From Terribacillus aidingensis (GTDB lineage Bacteria > Bacillota > Bacilli > Bacillales > Amphibacillaceae), in contig NZ_CP159996.1 in the NCBI RefSeq assembly GCF_040703035.1, positions 1,150,001-1,214,000 of the forward strand: a DNA stretch of 64,000 nt, given 5' to 3'. Of this stretch, positions 29,967 through 38,869 are shown in pieces (position 1 is the first letter of the stretch; the number at the start of each line of letters is the position of its first letter). A program made the translations under genes and the position numbers. A model generated the notes under the pieces. The model had not been told where the DNA came from. It ran no database searches and saw only the letters and a program-made list of their open reading frames with translations.

Positions 29967-30799
29967 TACCAATTCATGAAAATTTAAAAGGGAAAGTGGC
30001 AGTCATTACAGGCGGGAGCGGTGTCCTCTGCTCCCAAATGGCTATCGAGCTTGCCCGACAAGGCGTGAATATAGCTATTTTGAACAGGGATGCTAAAAAT
30101 GGTCGTGATGTGGTTGAAAGGATTCAGACATCAGAGGGTACTAGTATCTCCGTGAAAGCTGATGTTTTAGACAAAAGTTCTATGGAAAAGGCTCGTGAAG
30201 AGATTTTAGGAACCTTTGGACAAGTGGATTTTCTAATCAATGGGGCTGGAGGAAATCATTCTGATGCTGTTACAGATACGGAAACATATCAAGGTGAGGA
30301 TACAGGGAAATCGTTCTTCGATTTAGAAGAAAATGGATTTTCAAAAGTGTTTGCGACTAATTTTACCGGCTCCTTCATTTCCAGTCAGGTATTTGGAAAG
30401 GATTTATTGCAGGCAAAGGCACCGTCCATTTTGAATATTTCTTCCATGAGTGCCTATGCACCAATGACAAAGGTTCCAGCATATAGTGCGGCTAAATCAT
30501 CCATCAATAATTTCACGATGTGGATGGCGGTTCATTTCGCAGAGACCGGTCTAAGGGTAAATGCCATTGCCCCAGGCTTCTTCTTAACGACACAAAACCG
30601 GAACCTTCTTATAAATGATGATGGGAGCTATACGGCTCGCTCCAACAAAATCATAAACGGAACTCCTATGAAGCGATTCGGGAAACCGGAAGATCTGCTG
30701 GGAACAATGCTTTGGCTGCTCGATGACAGCTATTCCGGTTTTGTTACGGGTATTACCGTACCTGTTGATGGAGGGTTCATGGCATACTCAGGTGTATGA
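29963..30799 (+). CDS. uxuB: SDR-type D-mannonate oxidoreductase (fructuronate reductase)
   Basis: 278 residues, short-chain dehydrogenase with TGGSGVLCSQMA at the cofactor site, NGAGGN, and YSAAKSS as the catalytic Tyr/Lys. SDR proteins at this position (YjmF in B. subtilis) reduce D-fructuronate to D-mannonate. The start is GTG overlapping the uxuA stop, with CAGGTG upstream. It ends the first transcription block; the repressor gene follows after a 138-bp gap. Confidence 0.88.
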   Translation: MIPIHENLKGKVAVITGGSGVLCSQMAIELARQGVNIAILNRDAKNGRDVVERIQTSEGTSISVKADVLDKSSMEKAREEILGTFGQVDFLINGAGGNHSDAVTDTETYQGEDTGKSFFDLEENGFSKVFATNFTGSFISSQVFGKDLLQAKAPSILNISSMSAYAPMTKVPAYSAAKSSINNFTMWMAVHFAETGLRVNAIAPGFFLTTQNRNLLINDDGSYTARSNKIINGTPMKRFGKPEDLLGTMLWLLDDSYSGFVTGITVPVDGGFMAYSGV

Positions 30800-30880
30800 T
30801 TAAATTGATATTTTTGAAAAGTTAATCATCCGTCATTTTACCGTGCTTGCTTCTGCGTTATAATAACCAAGAAATGAATC

Positions 30881-30911
30881 GTACTACAAAACGTTTTATA
30901 AATAGTAGTAC
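30881..30911 (+). promoter_or_regulatory. nested palindromes upstream of exuR
   Basis: GTACTAC (30881-30887) and GTAGTAC (30905-30911) form an outer inverted repeat around AAAACGTTTT (30888-30897), a CG-centred palindrome of the LacI-operator type. It lies 27 bp before the repressor start and is a likely autoregulatory site. Confidence 0.55.
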
Positions 30912-30937
30912 GGAACAAATATGGCGAGGTTGACAGA

Positions 30938-31957
30938 ATGAGACCCATTACAATCACAGACGTAGCAAAGCAAGCCAATGTATCTAAAAGCACTGTATCT
31001 CAATACTTGAACAAGCGGTACGAGTATATGAGTGAAAAAACACGCCAAAAAATCGAATCCGCCATAGAAGAATTGAATTATCAGCCTAATATTGTGGCTC
31101 GAAGCCTTAAACAAAAAACTACTTTTACAGTTGGGGTCATTGTAGCGAATATCCTCCATACATTCTCTACACATGTGATTCGTGCCGTTGAGAATTTCTT
31201 TCATGAAAAAGGGTTTCAAATAATTGTATGTAACGCGGATGATGAACCTGAAAAAGAAAAGAAATATATCGAAATGCTCAGGGCAAAACAGGTAGACGGA
31301 ATCATAATCTTTCCAACCGGAGGCAATTTGGATCTTTATGAGCGTATGCTCAATGATGATTTTCCGATTGTATTCATGGACAGAACCATCAAGGACATGA
31401 ATATTGCAACAGTGATGCTTGATAACCATCTGGCATCTAAGCTGGCAGTTGACCATTTTGCTGATAAAGGCTACGAACAAATTGCCATACTCACTACTTC
31501 TGTTATCAGAAACATTAGTCCAAGGGTGGAAAGAATTGAAGGATATAGAATTGCTATGGAAGCCTGTGGACTGCAAGTAAAGTCAGAGTATATAAAAACA
31601 GCTGATGTCGATCAGATTGCACCAGCATTAAAGGAACTTTTTCAACTGGAAACTCCACCGCAAGCTTTGCTAGCTGGTAATGATATCGTACTTATTGAAA
31701 TACTGAAATATATAAAAGAACAGGGCTTGAGAATACCCGAGGATGTAGCGGTCATTGGAATTGATGAAGTTCCTTTTGCCAATTTCTTCACTCCTCCCAT
31801 TACAACAGTATCTCAACCGGCTATCGAAATGGCTGGCAAAGCAGTCGACTTATTGCTGCAGCAAATGAATAAAGACCTGGAAGAGAAGGACAAAAGCGTT
31901 ATTCGCCTAAAGCCAAGTCTTCTAGAAAGGAACTCTTGTCTTTCCTTAAAGCAATAA
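30938..31957 (+). CDS. exuR: LacI-family repressor of the hexuronate locus
   Basis: 339 residues: N-terminal LacI HTH (ITITDVAKQANVSKSTVSQY) with hinge helix (NIVARSLKQ), then a type I periplasmic-binding-like effector domain with VDGIIIFPTG and IGIDEVPFANFFTPPITTV. Position and family match ExuR, which represses uronate genes until galacturonate or glucuronate is present. Several CG-centred operator-like palindromes lie in front of this gene, exuT and the main operon. Which of these it binds is inferred. Confidence 0.88.
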   Translation: MRPITITDVAKQANVSKSTVSQYLNKRYEYMSEKTRQKIESAIEELNYQPNIVARSLKQKTTFTVGVIVANILHTFSTHVIRAVENFFHEKGFQIIVCNADDEPEKEKKYIEMLRAKQVDGIIIFPTGGNLDLYERMLNDDFPIVFMDRTIKDMNIATVMLDNHLASKLAVDHFADKGYEQIAILTTSVIRNISPRVERIEGYRIAMEACGLQVKSEYIKTADVDQIAPALKELFQLETPPQALLAGNDIVLIEILKYIKEQGLRIPEDVAVIGIDEVPFANFFTPPITTVSQPAIEMAGKAVDLLLQQMNKDLEEKDKSVIRLKPSLLERNSCLSLKQ

Positions 31958-31983
31958 AGGCTGCTTCCGCCTTTTACTTCGAA

Positions 31984-31999
31984 AGTAAATCGGTTTACT
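31984..31999 (+). promoter_or_regulatory. LacI-type operator upstream of exuT
   Basis: AGTAAATCGGTTTACT is palindromic except for the positions flanking its central CG, and shares AAATCrGTTT with both half-sites at 25922-25954. It lies 99 bp upstream of exuT. Confidence 0.7.
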
Positions 32000-32050
32000 A
32001 TCTTTATTCCTAGTGGGTTTCTGGATGTAAGGCAAATCGTTACCTTAAAA

Positions 32051-32064
32051 TGTAAGCGCTTTAT
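32051..32064 (+). promoter_or_regulatory. cre site upstream of exuT
   Basis: TGTAAGCGCTTTAT matches 13 of 14 cre consensus positions and lies 34 bp before the exuT start, consistent with roadblock-type CcpA repression of uronate uptake. Confidence 0.7.
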
Positions 32065-32097
32065 CTAAAATTGTTACAACCCTAAGGAGGTAAATCC

Positions 32098-33375
32098 ATG
32101 AAATCATTGTTTACTAAAGGGAAACTAGCTGTCATGATTTTGTTGTTTTTTGCCGGTATCATTAATTATCTTGACCGTTCAGCCTTGTCCATTGCAGCAC
32201 CGTTCATTACGGAGGATCTGGAACTTACTGCTACTCAAATGGGGATTATTTTCAGCAGTTTCTCAGTCGGATATGCGATTTTTAACTTCTTGGGAGGGGT
32301 AGCTGCTGACAGGTACGGAGCTAAACTCACTTTATTTGTAGCTATGATTGTCTGGTCTGTATTTAGCGGGGCCATTGCGCTTGCTGTCGGATTCACTAGC
32401 TTAATCATTATCCGTATCTTGTTCGGAATGGGGGAAGGCCCTCTTTCCGCCACTATTAATAAAATGGTGAATAACTGGTTTCCATCTGATCAGCGGGCTT
32501 CTGCTATAGGACTAGCCAACAGCGGAACTCCGCTAGGTGGTGCTATAGCAGGTCCGATCGTGGGCTTCATTGCCATCTCATACAGCTGGAAATTATCCTT
32601 CGTCCTAATAATGATTATCGGGTTTATATGGACGATTATATGGTGGAAGGTTGTAAAAGAAAAGCCAGCTGAGACTGCTGTAGAGAAAGATATTACAACA
32701 GAAGCAGCTCCAAGGGCAAAGAAACCATTGACCTTCTATCTAAAACAAAAAACGGTCTTGTTCACTGCATTTGCTTTCTTTGCATATAACTATATTTTGT
32801 TCTTCTTTTTAACCTGGTTCCCTAGTTATTTAATAGATGCAAGGGGAGTCAGCGTTCAGGAGATGAGTATCGTCACAGTCATTCCCTGGGTTCTTGGTTT
32901 TATCGGCCTTGCTGCGGGAGGTTTTGTTTCTGACTTTGTATTGAGAAAGTTTGCTAGAAAAGGCGTGCTGTTCTCCCGTAAGGTCGTATTAGTTACATGC
33001 TTACTTGCCTCTGCAATATGCATCGGTCTAGCTGGCCTTGTTACTACAACATTTAGTGCTGTTGGGTTAGTGGCATGTTCAGTATTTTTCTTATACCTAA
33101 CTGGTTCTATTTATTGGGCAATCGTTCAAGACGTTGTTGACCAAGGTAATGTCGGTTCAGTCGGGGGCTTCATGCATTTCCTTGCCAACACAGCGGGTAT
33201 TATCGGGCCGACTCTAACTGGTTTCCTTGTTGATAGATCAGGCACTTACACTGCAGCGTTCCTGCTTGCTGGCGGATTAGCAATATTTGCTTCGCTGGCT
33301 GTCATTCGATTTGTTCGTCCGATTAAAGGGACAGTTGTTCCTGGTAACGCAGATAAAACGATTACCGGAAACTAA
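32098..33375 (+). CDS. exuT: MFS hexuronate transporter (ExuT-like)
   Basis: 425 residues, twelve predicted membrane helices, anion:cation symporter subfamily. The family signature near TM1 is present (YLDRSALSIAAPFI), along with GGVAADRYGAK in the first cytoplasmic loop and FGMGEGPLSATINKMV. CTAAGGAGG gives a strong start. It has its own operator and cre site. Substrate (galacturonate/glucuronate) is inferred from the locus. Confidence 0.9.
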   Translation: MKSLFTKGKLAVMILLFFAGIINYLDRSALSIAAPFITEDLELTATQMGIIFSSFSVGYAIFNFLGGVAADRYGAKLTLFVAMIVWSVFSGAIALAVGFTSLIIIRILFGMGEGPLSATINKMVNNWFPSDQRASAIGLANSGTPLGGAIAGPIVGFIAISYSWKLSFVLIMIIGFIWTIIWWKVVKEKPAETAVEKDITTEAAPRAKKPLTFYLKQKTVLFTAFAFFAYNYILFFFLTWFPSYLIDARGVSVQEMSIVTVIPWVLGFIGLAAGGFVSDFVLRKFARKGVLFSRKVVLVTCLLASAICIGLAGLVTTTFSAVGLVACSVFFLYLTGSIYWAIVQDVVDQGNVGSVGGFMHFLANTAGIIGPTLTGFLVDRSGTYTAAFLLAGGLAIFASLAVIRFVRPIKGTVVPGNADKTITGN

Positions 33376-33393
33376 ATTCCGCAGGATGCTAGA

Positions 33394-33440
33394 AGAGGTT
33401 TCTTTATAGTTTAGTAAACGTAAAGAGACCTCTTTTCGTT
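33394..33440 (+). terminator. terminator or attenuator between exuT and uxaB
   Basis: AGAGGTTTCTTTA (33394) pairs with TAAAGAGACCTCT (33421) and is followed by TTTT. The loop itself contains the palindrome GTTTAGTAAAC, which resembles the operator half-sites of this locus. Confidence 0.7.
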
Positions 33441-33481
33441 TAATGTAATTTCGGAATCAACATCGGAAAGGACGAAGGACC

Positions 33482-34956
33482 TTGATAAAACAAAGGAGCA
33501 TGGAAGAAGTAGTCAATGATTGTAAGGGTCGTAAACCGCTGCCAGTAAAAATCCTTCAGATCGGGGAAGGAAACTTTCTAAGAGGCTTTATTGATTGGAT
33601 GATACAAGAAGCAAATAGACAGGGAAACTTCAATGGCGGAATTGCCGTAACAAATCCACGCCAATCTGGCAGTGAGAAGATGGAGAAGCTGAAAAAGCAG
33701 AAAGGGCTGTTTACCCTCTTGACCAGGGGAATTCAGTACGGAGAAACGATTGAGAATGGTCAGATCATTGATGTCTTTTCTAAGATAATAGATCCTTACC
33801 GGGAATGGGACGAATTTTTGCTGTTGGCAAAAGAGCCGGAGCTGAAATTTGTCATTTCCAATACGACGGAAGCAGGCCTTGTCTATATTGCAAGCGATGT
33901 AGTCGAAAACAGCCCCTTGGAAACGTTCCCTGCCAAACTGACTCATTTCCTTTATAAACGTTTTGAAATATACAATGGTGACCCTGATAAAGGGCTTATT
34001 ATGCTTCCTTGTGAATTAATCGAACAGAATGGGCAGCTCCTTAAGGAAATAGTGTTATTACATTGCAGGGATTGGAATCTACCGAATGAATTTATTTCCT
34101 GGTTGCATGATCATAATCTTTTCTTGAGTTCTCTTGTTGATCGGATTGTCCCTGGTTTTCCGGAGCAGGAGGCCGAGACGATATTCAAAGAATCGGGATA
34201 TGAGGATCCCTTTTTAAATGTTGTCGAACCTTATCATTTATGGGTAATCCAAGGGGATGGCAGGCTCGATGATCTCCTCCCTTTAAAAAAATCCGGTCTA
34301 AATGTTAACTGGGTAGATGATTTAAAGCCTTTCCAGCTTAGAAAAATTCGTATTCTGAATGGGTCTCACACACTCATGGCACAACTAGGCATTTTGATGG
34401 GCATTGAAATCGTGAGGGAAGCAGTAACACATAAAGAGATGGCACTATTTATTAAAAATACGATTACTGAGGAGATAATACCCTCGCTAGATCTTGATCC
34501 TATGGAATCTTTAGCATATGGAGAGGCTGTGTGGGAACGTTTTCTCAACCCCTTTTTGCAACATAGACTCTCAGATATATCTCTTAATGCCTGTTCCAAA
34601 TTCCAATCGAGGCTCCTGCCTACACTAAAAGCATATGTTATTAAGAACGGTAGACTGCCGGAAAACATCATGAAGGCCTAGCGGCCATCATCTGCTTCTA
34701 TAAGGCTGAATTGTTAGATGGAAGATATGCAGGAAGTGATTTTAACGGCAAAACCTATATTATCCGTGATAATGAACGAGTTCTTGAATTTTTCCATTCA
34801 CAATGGGGTCTTCTGCAAAGTCAAGAACGATCGCTTCACACAATGGTGAAAGGAATCTTGCAAAACAAGGAAATATGGGGAGAGAATTTACATGAAATCC
34901 CAGGTGTGACTGAAAAAACTGCTGCGTTAGTAGCGGAATTGGAGGGGAAACGATGA
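33482..34956 (+). pseudogene. uxaB: tagaturonate reductase, frameshifted
   Basis: NADH-dependent reduction of D-tagaturonate to D-altronate (mannitol dehydrogenase superfamily). The first 399 codons (TTG 33482 to TAG 34679-34681) carry the N-terminal GEGNFLRGFIDWMI and the catalytic-region LRKIRILNGSHT. The C-terminal 90 residues continue in another frame from 34678: the expected KALAAIICFYK is read as KA before and LAAIICFYK after the break. Restoring one C within GGCC at 34675-34678 gives one frame of about 491 residues, the normal UxaB length. Either a recent one-base deletion or a sequencing error. The 3' end overlaps uxaA by four bases as in an intact operon. Confidence 0.88.
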
Positions 34957-36454
34957 GCTTAAATGCATCTATTCTATTGCATGAAAATGATGGAGCAGCT
35001 GTTGCATTGCGTGACATCCGCATGGGGGAAACAATCTTGATTGAGGAACTATCTAAATCCATAAAGGCTACCGAAGACATCACCAAAGGCCATAAGTTCG
35101 CTGTCAAAGAGATTGCACAAGGAGATAATGTCCTGAAATTCGGTTATTCCATTGGGATAGCTACCGAGCACATCATGGAGGGTTCCTGGATACACACCCA
35201 CAATTTAAAAACCGGCTTGAATGGATTGCTGGAGTATTCCTATGAACCGGATGTGGCATCCAATCAACCAATGAGGGAGAGCAGTTTTTACTTTAATGGG
35301 TATGTTCGGGAAAATGGAGAGGCCGGCATTCGGAATGAGATATGGATCATCAACACAGTGGGCTGTATCAACAAAACGTGTGAGCATCTGGCTAAGATGG
35401 GCGGATCATTATATGGAGATCGAATCGATGGTATTTACCACTTTTCCCATCCATATGGATGCTCTCAGCTAGGGGATGATTTAACCTATACACAAACATT
35501 ATTGGCTTCACTGGCAAATCATCCAAATGCAGCCGGTATTTTGGTGGTCGGTCTTGGCTGTGAAAACAATCAAATCGAAGAGTTCAAAAAGGTAATAGGA
35601 GAACAGCCCGCTGGAAGAATCAAGTTTTTAACTTCACAGGAAGTGGACGATGAATTCGAGGTCGGAATGGAGCTGATCGGGGAGCTTGTGGAGTATGCTG
35701 AACAATTCAAAAGACAGTCTGTTCCCGTTTCAAAATTGAAAATTGGTCTTAAGTGCGGTGGTTCAGATGGGTTATCTGGTATTACTGGCAATCCATTAGC
35801 AGGCATGATTTCTGACTGGATCATCTCTGAAGGAGGGACTTCCATACTGACCGAGGTACCAGAAATGTTCGGTGCAGAAACGATCCTCATGAATCGAGCA
35901 GCCAATGAAGAAGTCTTTCGTAAGATTGTTCATCTAGTAAACGATTTTAAAGAGTATTTCATTAGACATGGACAGGAAATTTATGAAAATCCCTCTCCAG
36001 GTAATAAAAGGGTGGCATTACGACACTGGAGGAAAAGTCGCTTGGCTGTACCCAAAAAGGAGGTCATTCGATTGTCCAGGATGTAGTCCCTTATGGGGAA
36101 AAAGTTAAAGTGTCTGGATTGAATCTGGTCCAATCACCAGGTAATGATCTTATTTCTGTAACGGCTCTTGCGGCAGCTGGTGCTCATATCGTTCTATTCA
36201 CTACTGGCAGAGGAACTCCTTTTGGAGGGCCGATTCCTACAGTGAAAATCTCCACTAATACAGAGCTGGCACATCGAAAGAAAAACTGGATTGACTTTGA
36301 TGCGGGCCGGCTTGTAGACGGAATGAAAATGGAGGATTTGACTGATGAGCTGATTGAAGACCTTATCGATCTGGCCTCCGGAAAAAGCCGTACGAATAAC
36401 GAAAAGTTTGAGTTTAGGGAAATTAGTATCTTTAAAGATGGCGTTACGCTGTGA
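34953..36454 (+). pseudogene. uxaA: altronate dehydratase, frameshifted
   Basis: UxaA dehydrates D-altronate to 2-keto-3-deoxygluconate. The SAF-like N-terminal domain and most of the catalytic domain are read to codon 377 (stop 36084-36086), but after ENPSPGNK the frame is wrong. In another frame the expected GGITTLEEKSLGCTQKGGHS continues, then the end with FTTGRGTPFGG. One added base at the AAAAGGG run (36006-36012) restores a single reading frame of about 500 residues, the normal length. The C-terminal ORF from 36110 is therefore not a separate gene. It is the second consecutive galacturonate-branch gene with a one-base loss. Confidence 0.88.
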
Positions 36455-36490
36455 TCCAGGTATCTTATCCTAAACCGGAGGGGAATTATT

Positions 36491-37507
36491 ATGAAAACGA
36501 TCGTATGCAATAGTCCCAATCAATTATTAGTGACAGAGAGGAAAAGGCCTGCTGTTAAAGAAGGGGAGGCCTTAGTGAAGATTCATAGGATCGGGGTATG
36601 CGGAACAGATATACATGCATACCATGGCAGACAGCCCTTTTTTTCCTATCCAAGAGTTCTGGGACACGAGCTTTCTGGAGAGATTGCTGAATTGAATGAA
36701 GAAAATCAAGATCTTTCCCTAGGAGATAAAGTGGCAATCATTCCCTATCTGGAATGTGGACAATGTATAGCTTGCCGAAAGGGAAAACCGAATTGCTGCC
36801 GGAATATCCAAGTGCTTGGTGTCCATACAGATGGTGGCATGCAGGAGTATATTTCGGTACCCACCAGCCATTTGATAAAAATCAATCAATTGTCTTACGA
36901 TCAGGCTGCTATCGTCGAATGTTTGAGTATAGGCGCACATGCGGTCCGTCGGGCTAATATACAAAGAGATGAATATGTGCTGGTGATTGGGGCAGGTCCA
37001 ATCGGGTTAGGAATCATGCAATATGCAAAGCTTGCTGGAGCAAAAGTCATTGTCATGGATATGAGTATGGAAAGATTGAAATTCTGTCAGAAATGGGCCT
37101 CCCCGGATTATACAGTAAATGCAAAAGAAAACCCTGAGTATGATATTGCTGAAATCACTAATGGGGATTATCCGACAGCGGTGTTTGATGCGACAGGTAA
37201 TATTAACTCCATGAATAATGCCTATAAATATGCTGCCCATGGAGGAAGCATAATTTATGTTGGCTTGGTACAGGCAGAGCTTCAATTTTCAGATCAGGAA
37301 TTCCATAAGCGGGAGTTGACCATATACGCAAGTAGAAATGCTACCAAGGAAGATTTCGAAACCGTTATAAATTCGCTGGAAGAAGGAAAAATAGACATTC
37401 AACCATTCATTACCTGTAATGTATCCCTCGAGTCCCTCCCAGAACGTTTTGAGGATTTGACTGCACCTGAAACAGGCAACATTAAAATAATGATTGAGTT
37501 GCCGTAA
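36491..37507 (+). CDS. second zinc-dependent sugar-alcohol dehydrogenase
   Basis: 338 residues, medium-chain dehydrogenase with catalytic zinc motifs GVCGTDIHAYHG and LGHELSGE, structural zinc loop CGQCIACRKGKPNCC, and cofactor fold GAGPIGLG. It resembles the enzyme at 27221 but is clearly diverged, so not a recent duplication. It follows uxaA by 37 bp with GGAGGGG before the ATG and probably ends the operon. Likely acts on a sugar acid or polyol linked to uronates; substrate unknown. No strong terminator is seen right after it. Confidence 0.85.
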   Translation: MKTIVCNSPNQLLVTERKRPAVKEGEALVKIHRIGVCGTDIHAYHGRQPFFSYPRVLGHELSGEIAELNEENQDLSLGDKVAIIPYLECGQCIACRKGKPNCCRNIQVLGVHTDGGMQEYISVPTSHLIKINQLSYDQAAIVECLSIGAHAVRRANIQRDEYVLVIGAGPIGLGIMQYAKLAGAKVIVMDMSMERLKFCQKWASPDYTVNAKENPEYDIAEITNGDYPTAVFDATGNINSMNNAYKYAAHGGSIIYVGLVQAELQFSDQEFHKRELTIYASRNATKEDFETVINSLEEGKIDIQPFITCNVSLESLPERFEDLTAPETGNIKIMIELP

Positions 37508-37681
37508 TAAAGCTGGGGATGAACCTCCAGCTTCTTTATATTTATAGTAGATATGGCGAAACCCCATGAGCCTAAAGATGAAAGAGAATCTTACTCATCA
37601 AACCGAGAAAATGCTTATTCAAAAGTACTGAACATAAAAGGCCATCACAGAATAGAAAAGGTAAAAGTAGGAGCAGGATTA

Positions 37682-37736
37682 TTGACATACAAAAAATTTA
37701 GATATATGATTGACCTATCAACTATTGATGTATCAA
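37682..37736 (+). promoter_or_regulatory. SigA promoter and overlapping palindromic operator of the marR operon
   Basis: TTGACA (37682) and TATGAT (37705) are 17 bases apart, close to consensus. Directly downstream, TATCAACTATT occurs twice, producing overlapping palindromes ATCAA-CTA-TTGAT (37718-37730) and TTGAT-GT-ATCAA (37725-37736). Placement at the transcription start is typical for autorepression by a MarR regulator. Confidence 0.7.
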
Positions 37737-37753
37737 CTATTTAGGAAGAGGTT

Positions 37754-38215
37754 ATGACGATGACTGCTTGTTCTGTCCGTCTGCAGATTTTCCTGCAGCT
37801 GCAGGCTGTAAATAAAGAGCTCTGCTCAAAGTTTGAGGCATGCTTAGGCGCCAGCCCATCCCGGGTGGAGATTCTTCATTATTTGCTGCAGCATGAGGAA
37901 GTGACCCAATCAGCATTACAAAAGGAAGTCAATATCGATGCCGCCGCTGTAACGAGACATTTAAAGCAGCTTGAGGCTGCCGGTACGATTCTGCGCTACA
38001 AGAAAGCTGATGATCAGCGAGCTACATGGGTGAAGCTGGAGGAGGAAGCAAAGCGTCATATCGAGCAATCCTATCTGGAAAAATGCCAGTTCGTGAATGA
38101 GACTCTCGCTGGATTTTCGGAAGACGAGCTAGAACAATTCCTGCAAATGCTGAGCAAAGTCAGTAAAAATGTGTCCCGTGTTACAAAGAATCAGCTAGGA
38201 GGAGAAAACAAATGA
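37754..38215 (+). CDS. MarR-family transcriptional regulator
   Basis: 153 residues. A winged helix-turn-helix is clear in the centre (LLQHEEVTQSALQKEVNIDA, then AAVTRHLKQLEAAG and a wing RYKKADDQRATWVKLEEE). The two cysteines CSVRLQ (near 6) and SKFEAC could serve in redox sensing, but that is speculative. It heads an operon with a nitroreductase (4-bp overlap) and a quinol-type monooxygenase, like the MhqR/YodB systems for quinone and electrophile stress. The start could be ATG 37754 or 37760. Confidence 0.88.
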   Translation: MTMTACSVRLQIFLQLQAVNKELCSKFEACLGASPSRVEILHYLLQHEEVTQSALQKEVNIDAAAVTRHLKQLEAAGTILRYKKADDQRATWVKLEEEAKRHIEQSYLEKCQFVNETLAGFSEDELEQFLQMLSKVSKNVSRVTKNQLGGENK

Positions 38216-38856
38216 ACGAAACATCCATATATAACAAAGAAGCTTTTTTGCAAATCGTACAGGATCGCCGTTCCATCCGTACGTATGATGAAAACGTGAA
38301 AATCAGTAAAGAAGAAATGTCTGAAATGCTCACTGTAGCAACGAAGGCGCCATCATCAGTCAACTTGCAGCCTTGGCGCTTTGTTGTCATCGAAAGCCCG
38401 GAAGCGAAAGCAAAGCTTGCGCCGCTTGCCCGCTTCAATCAGCAGCAAGTGAAAACTTCTTCTGCAGTAATCGCCGTATTTGCTGATATGAATAATCTTG
38501 ACTACCTGGAAGAAATCTATGGAAAAGCAGTAGAGCATGGTCTGATGCCGAAAGAGGTCAAAGATCAGCAAGTGGTCTCTATACTTAATTTGCTTTCAGG
38601 TATTACGGAACAGAAAAATAGGGAATCAATCCTTATCGATAGCGGTTTAGTATCGATGCAGCTGATGCTGACTGCAAAGGCATATGGTTATGATACAAAT
38701 CCGATTGGCGGATATGAGAAAGACCAAATTGCTGAAGCATTCGATTTGGATAAAGAACGTTATGTTCCTGTTATGCTGCTTTCTATCGGGAAAGCAGCAG
38801 ATGCTGGCTACAAATCCTATCGTATGCCGGTAGAACAAATTACAGAATGGAAATAA
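38212..38856 (+). CDS. nitroreductase-family FMN oxidoreductase
   Basis: 214 residues with the N-terminal nitroreductase FMN phosphate motif (DRRSIRTYDENV), APSSVNLQPWRFVVI, and the C-terminal YGYDTNPIGGY loop. Such flavoproteins use NAD(P)H to reduce nitroaromatics, quinones or azo compounds. GGAGGAG precedes the ATG, which overlaps the MarR stop. A role in quinone or electrophile detoxification is inferred from the operon. Confidence 0.9.
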   Translation: MNETSIYNKEAFLQIVQDRRSIRTYDENVKISKEEMSEMLTVATKAPSSVNLQPWRFVVIESPEAKAKLAPLARFNQQQVKTSSAVIAVFADMNNLDYLEEIYGKAVEHGLMPKEVKDQQVVSILNLLSGITEQKNRESILIDSGLVSMQLMLTAKAYGYDTNPIGGYEKDQIAEAFDLDKERYVPVMLLSIGKAADAGYKSYRMPVEQITEWK

Positions 38857-38869
38857 GGAGAGAGAAACT

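Noticed and set aside
34711..34956. Separate 81-aa gene after uxaB
   Set aside because: It continues the UxaB C-terminus in a shifted frame and has no own start signal; annotated as part of the broken uxaB.
36110..36454. Separate 114-aa gene after uxaA
   Set aside because: It is the C-terminal part of altronate dehydratase behind a frameshift.
37553..37744. 63-codon ORF before marR
   Set aside because: It runs through the marR promoter and operator, has no ribosome binding site and a low-information sequence.
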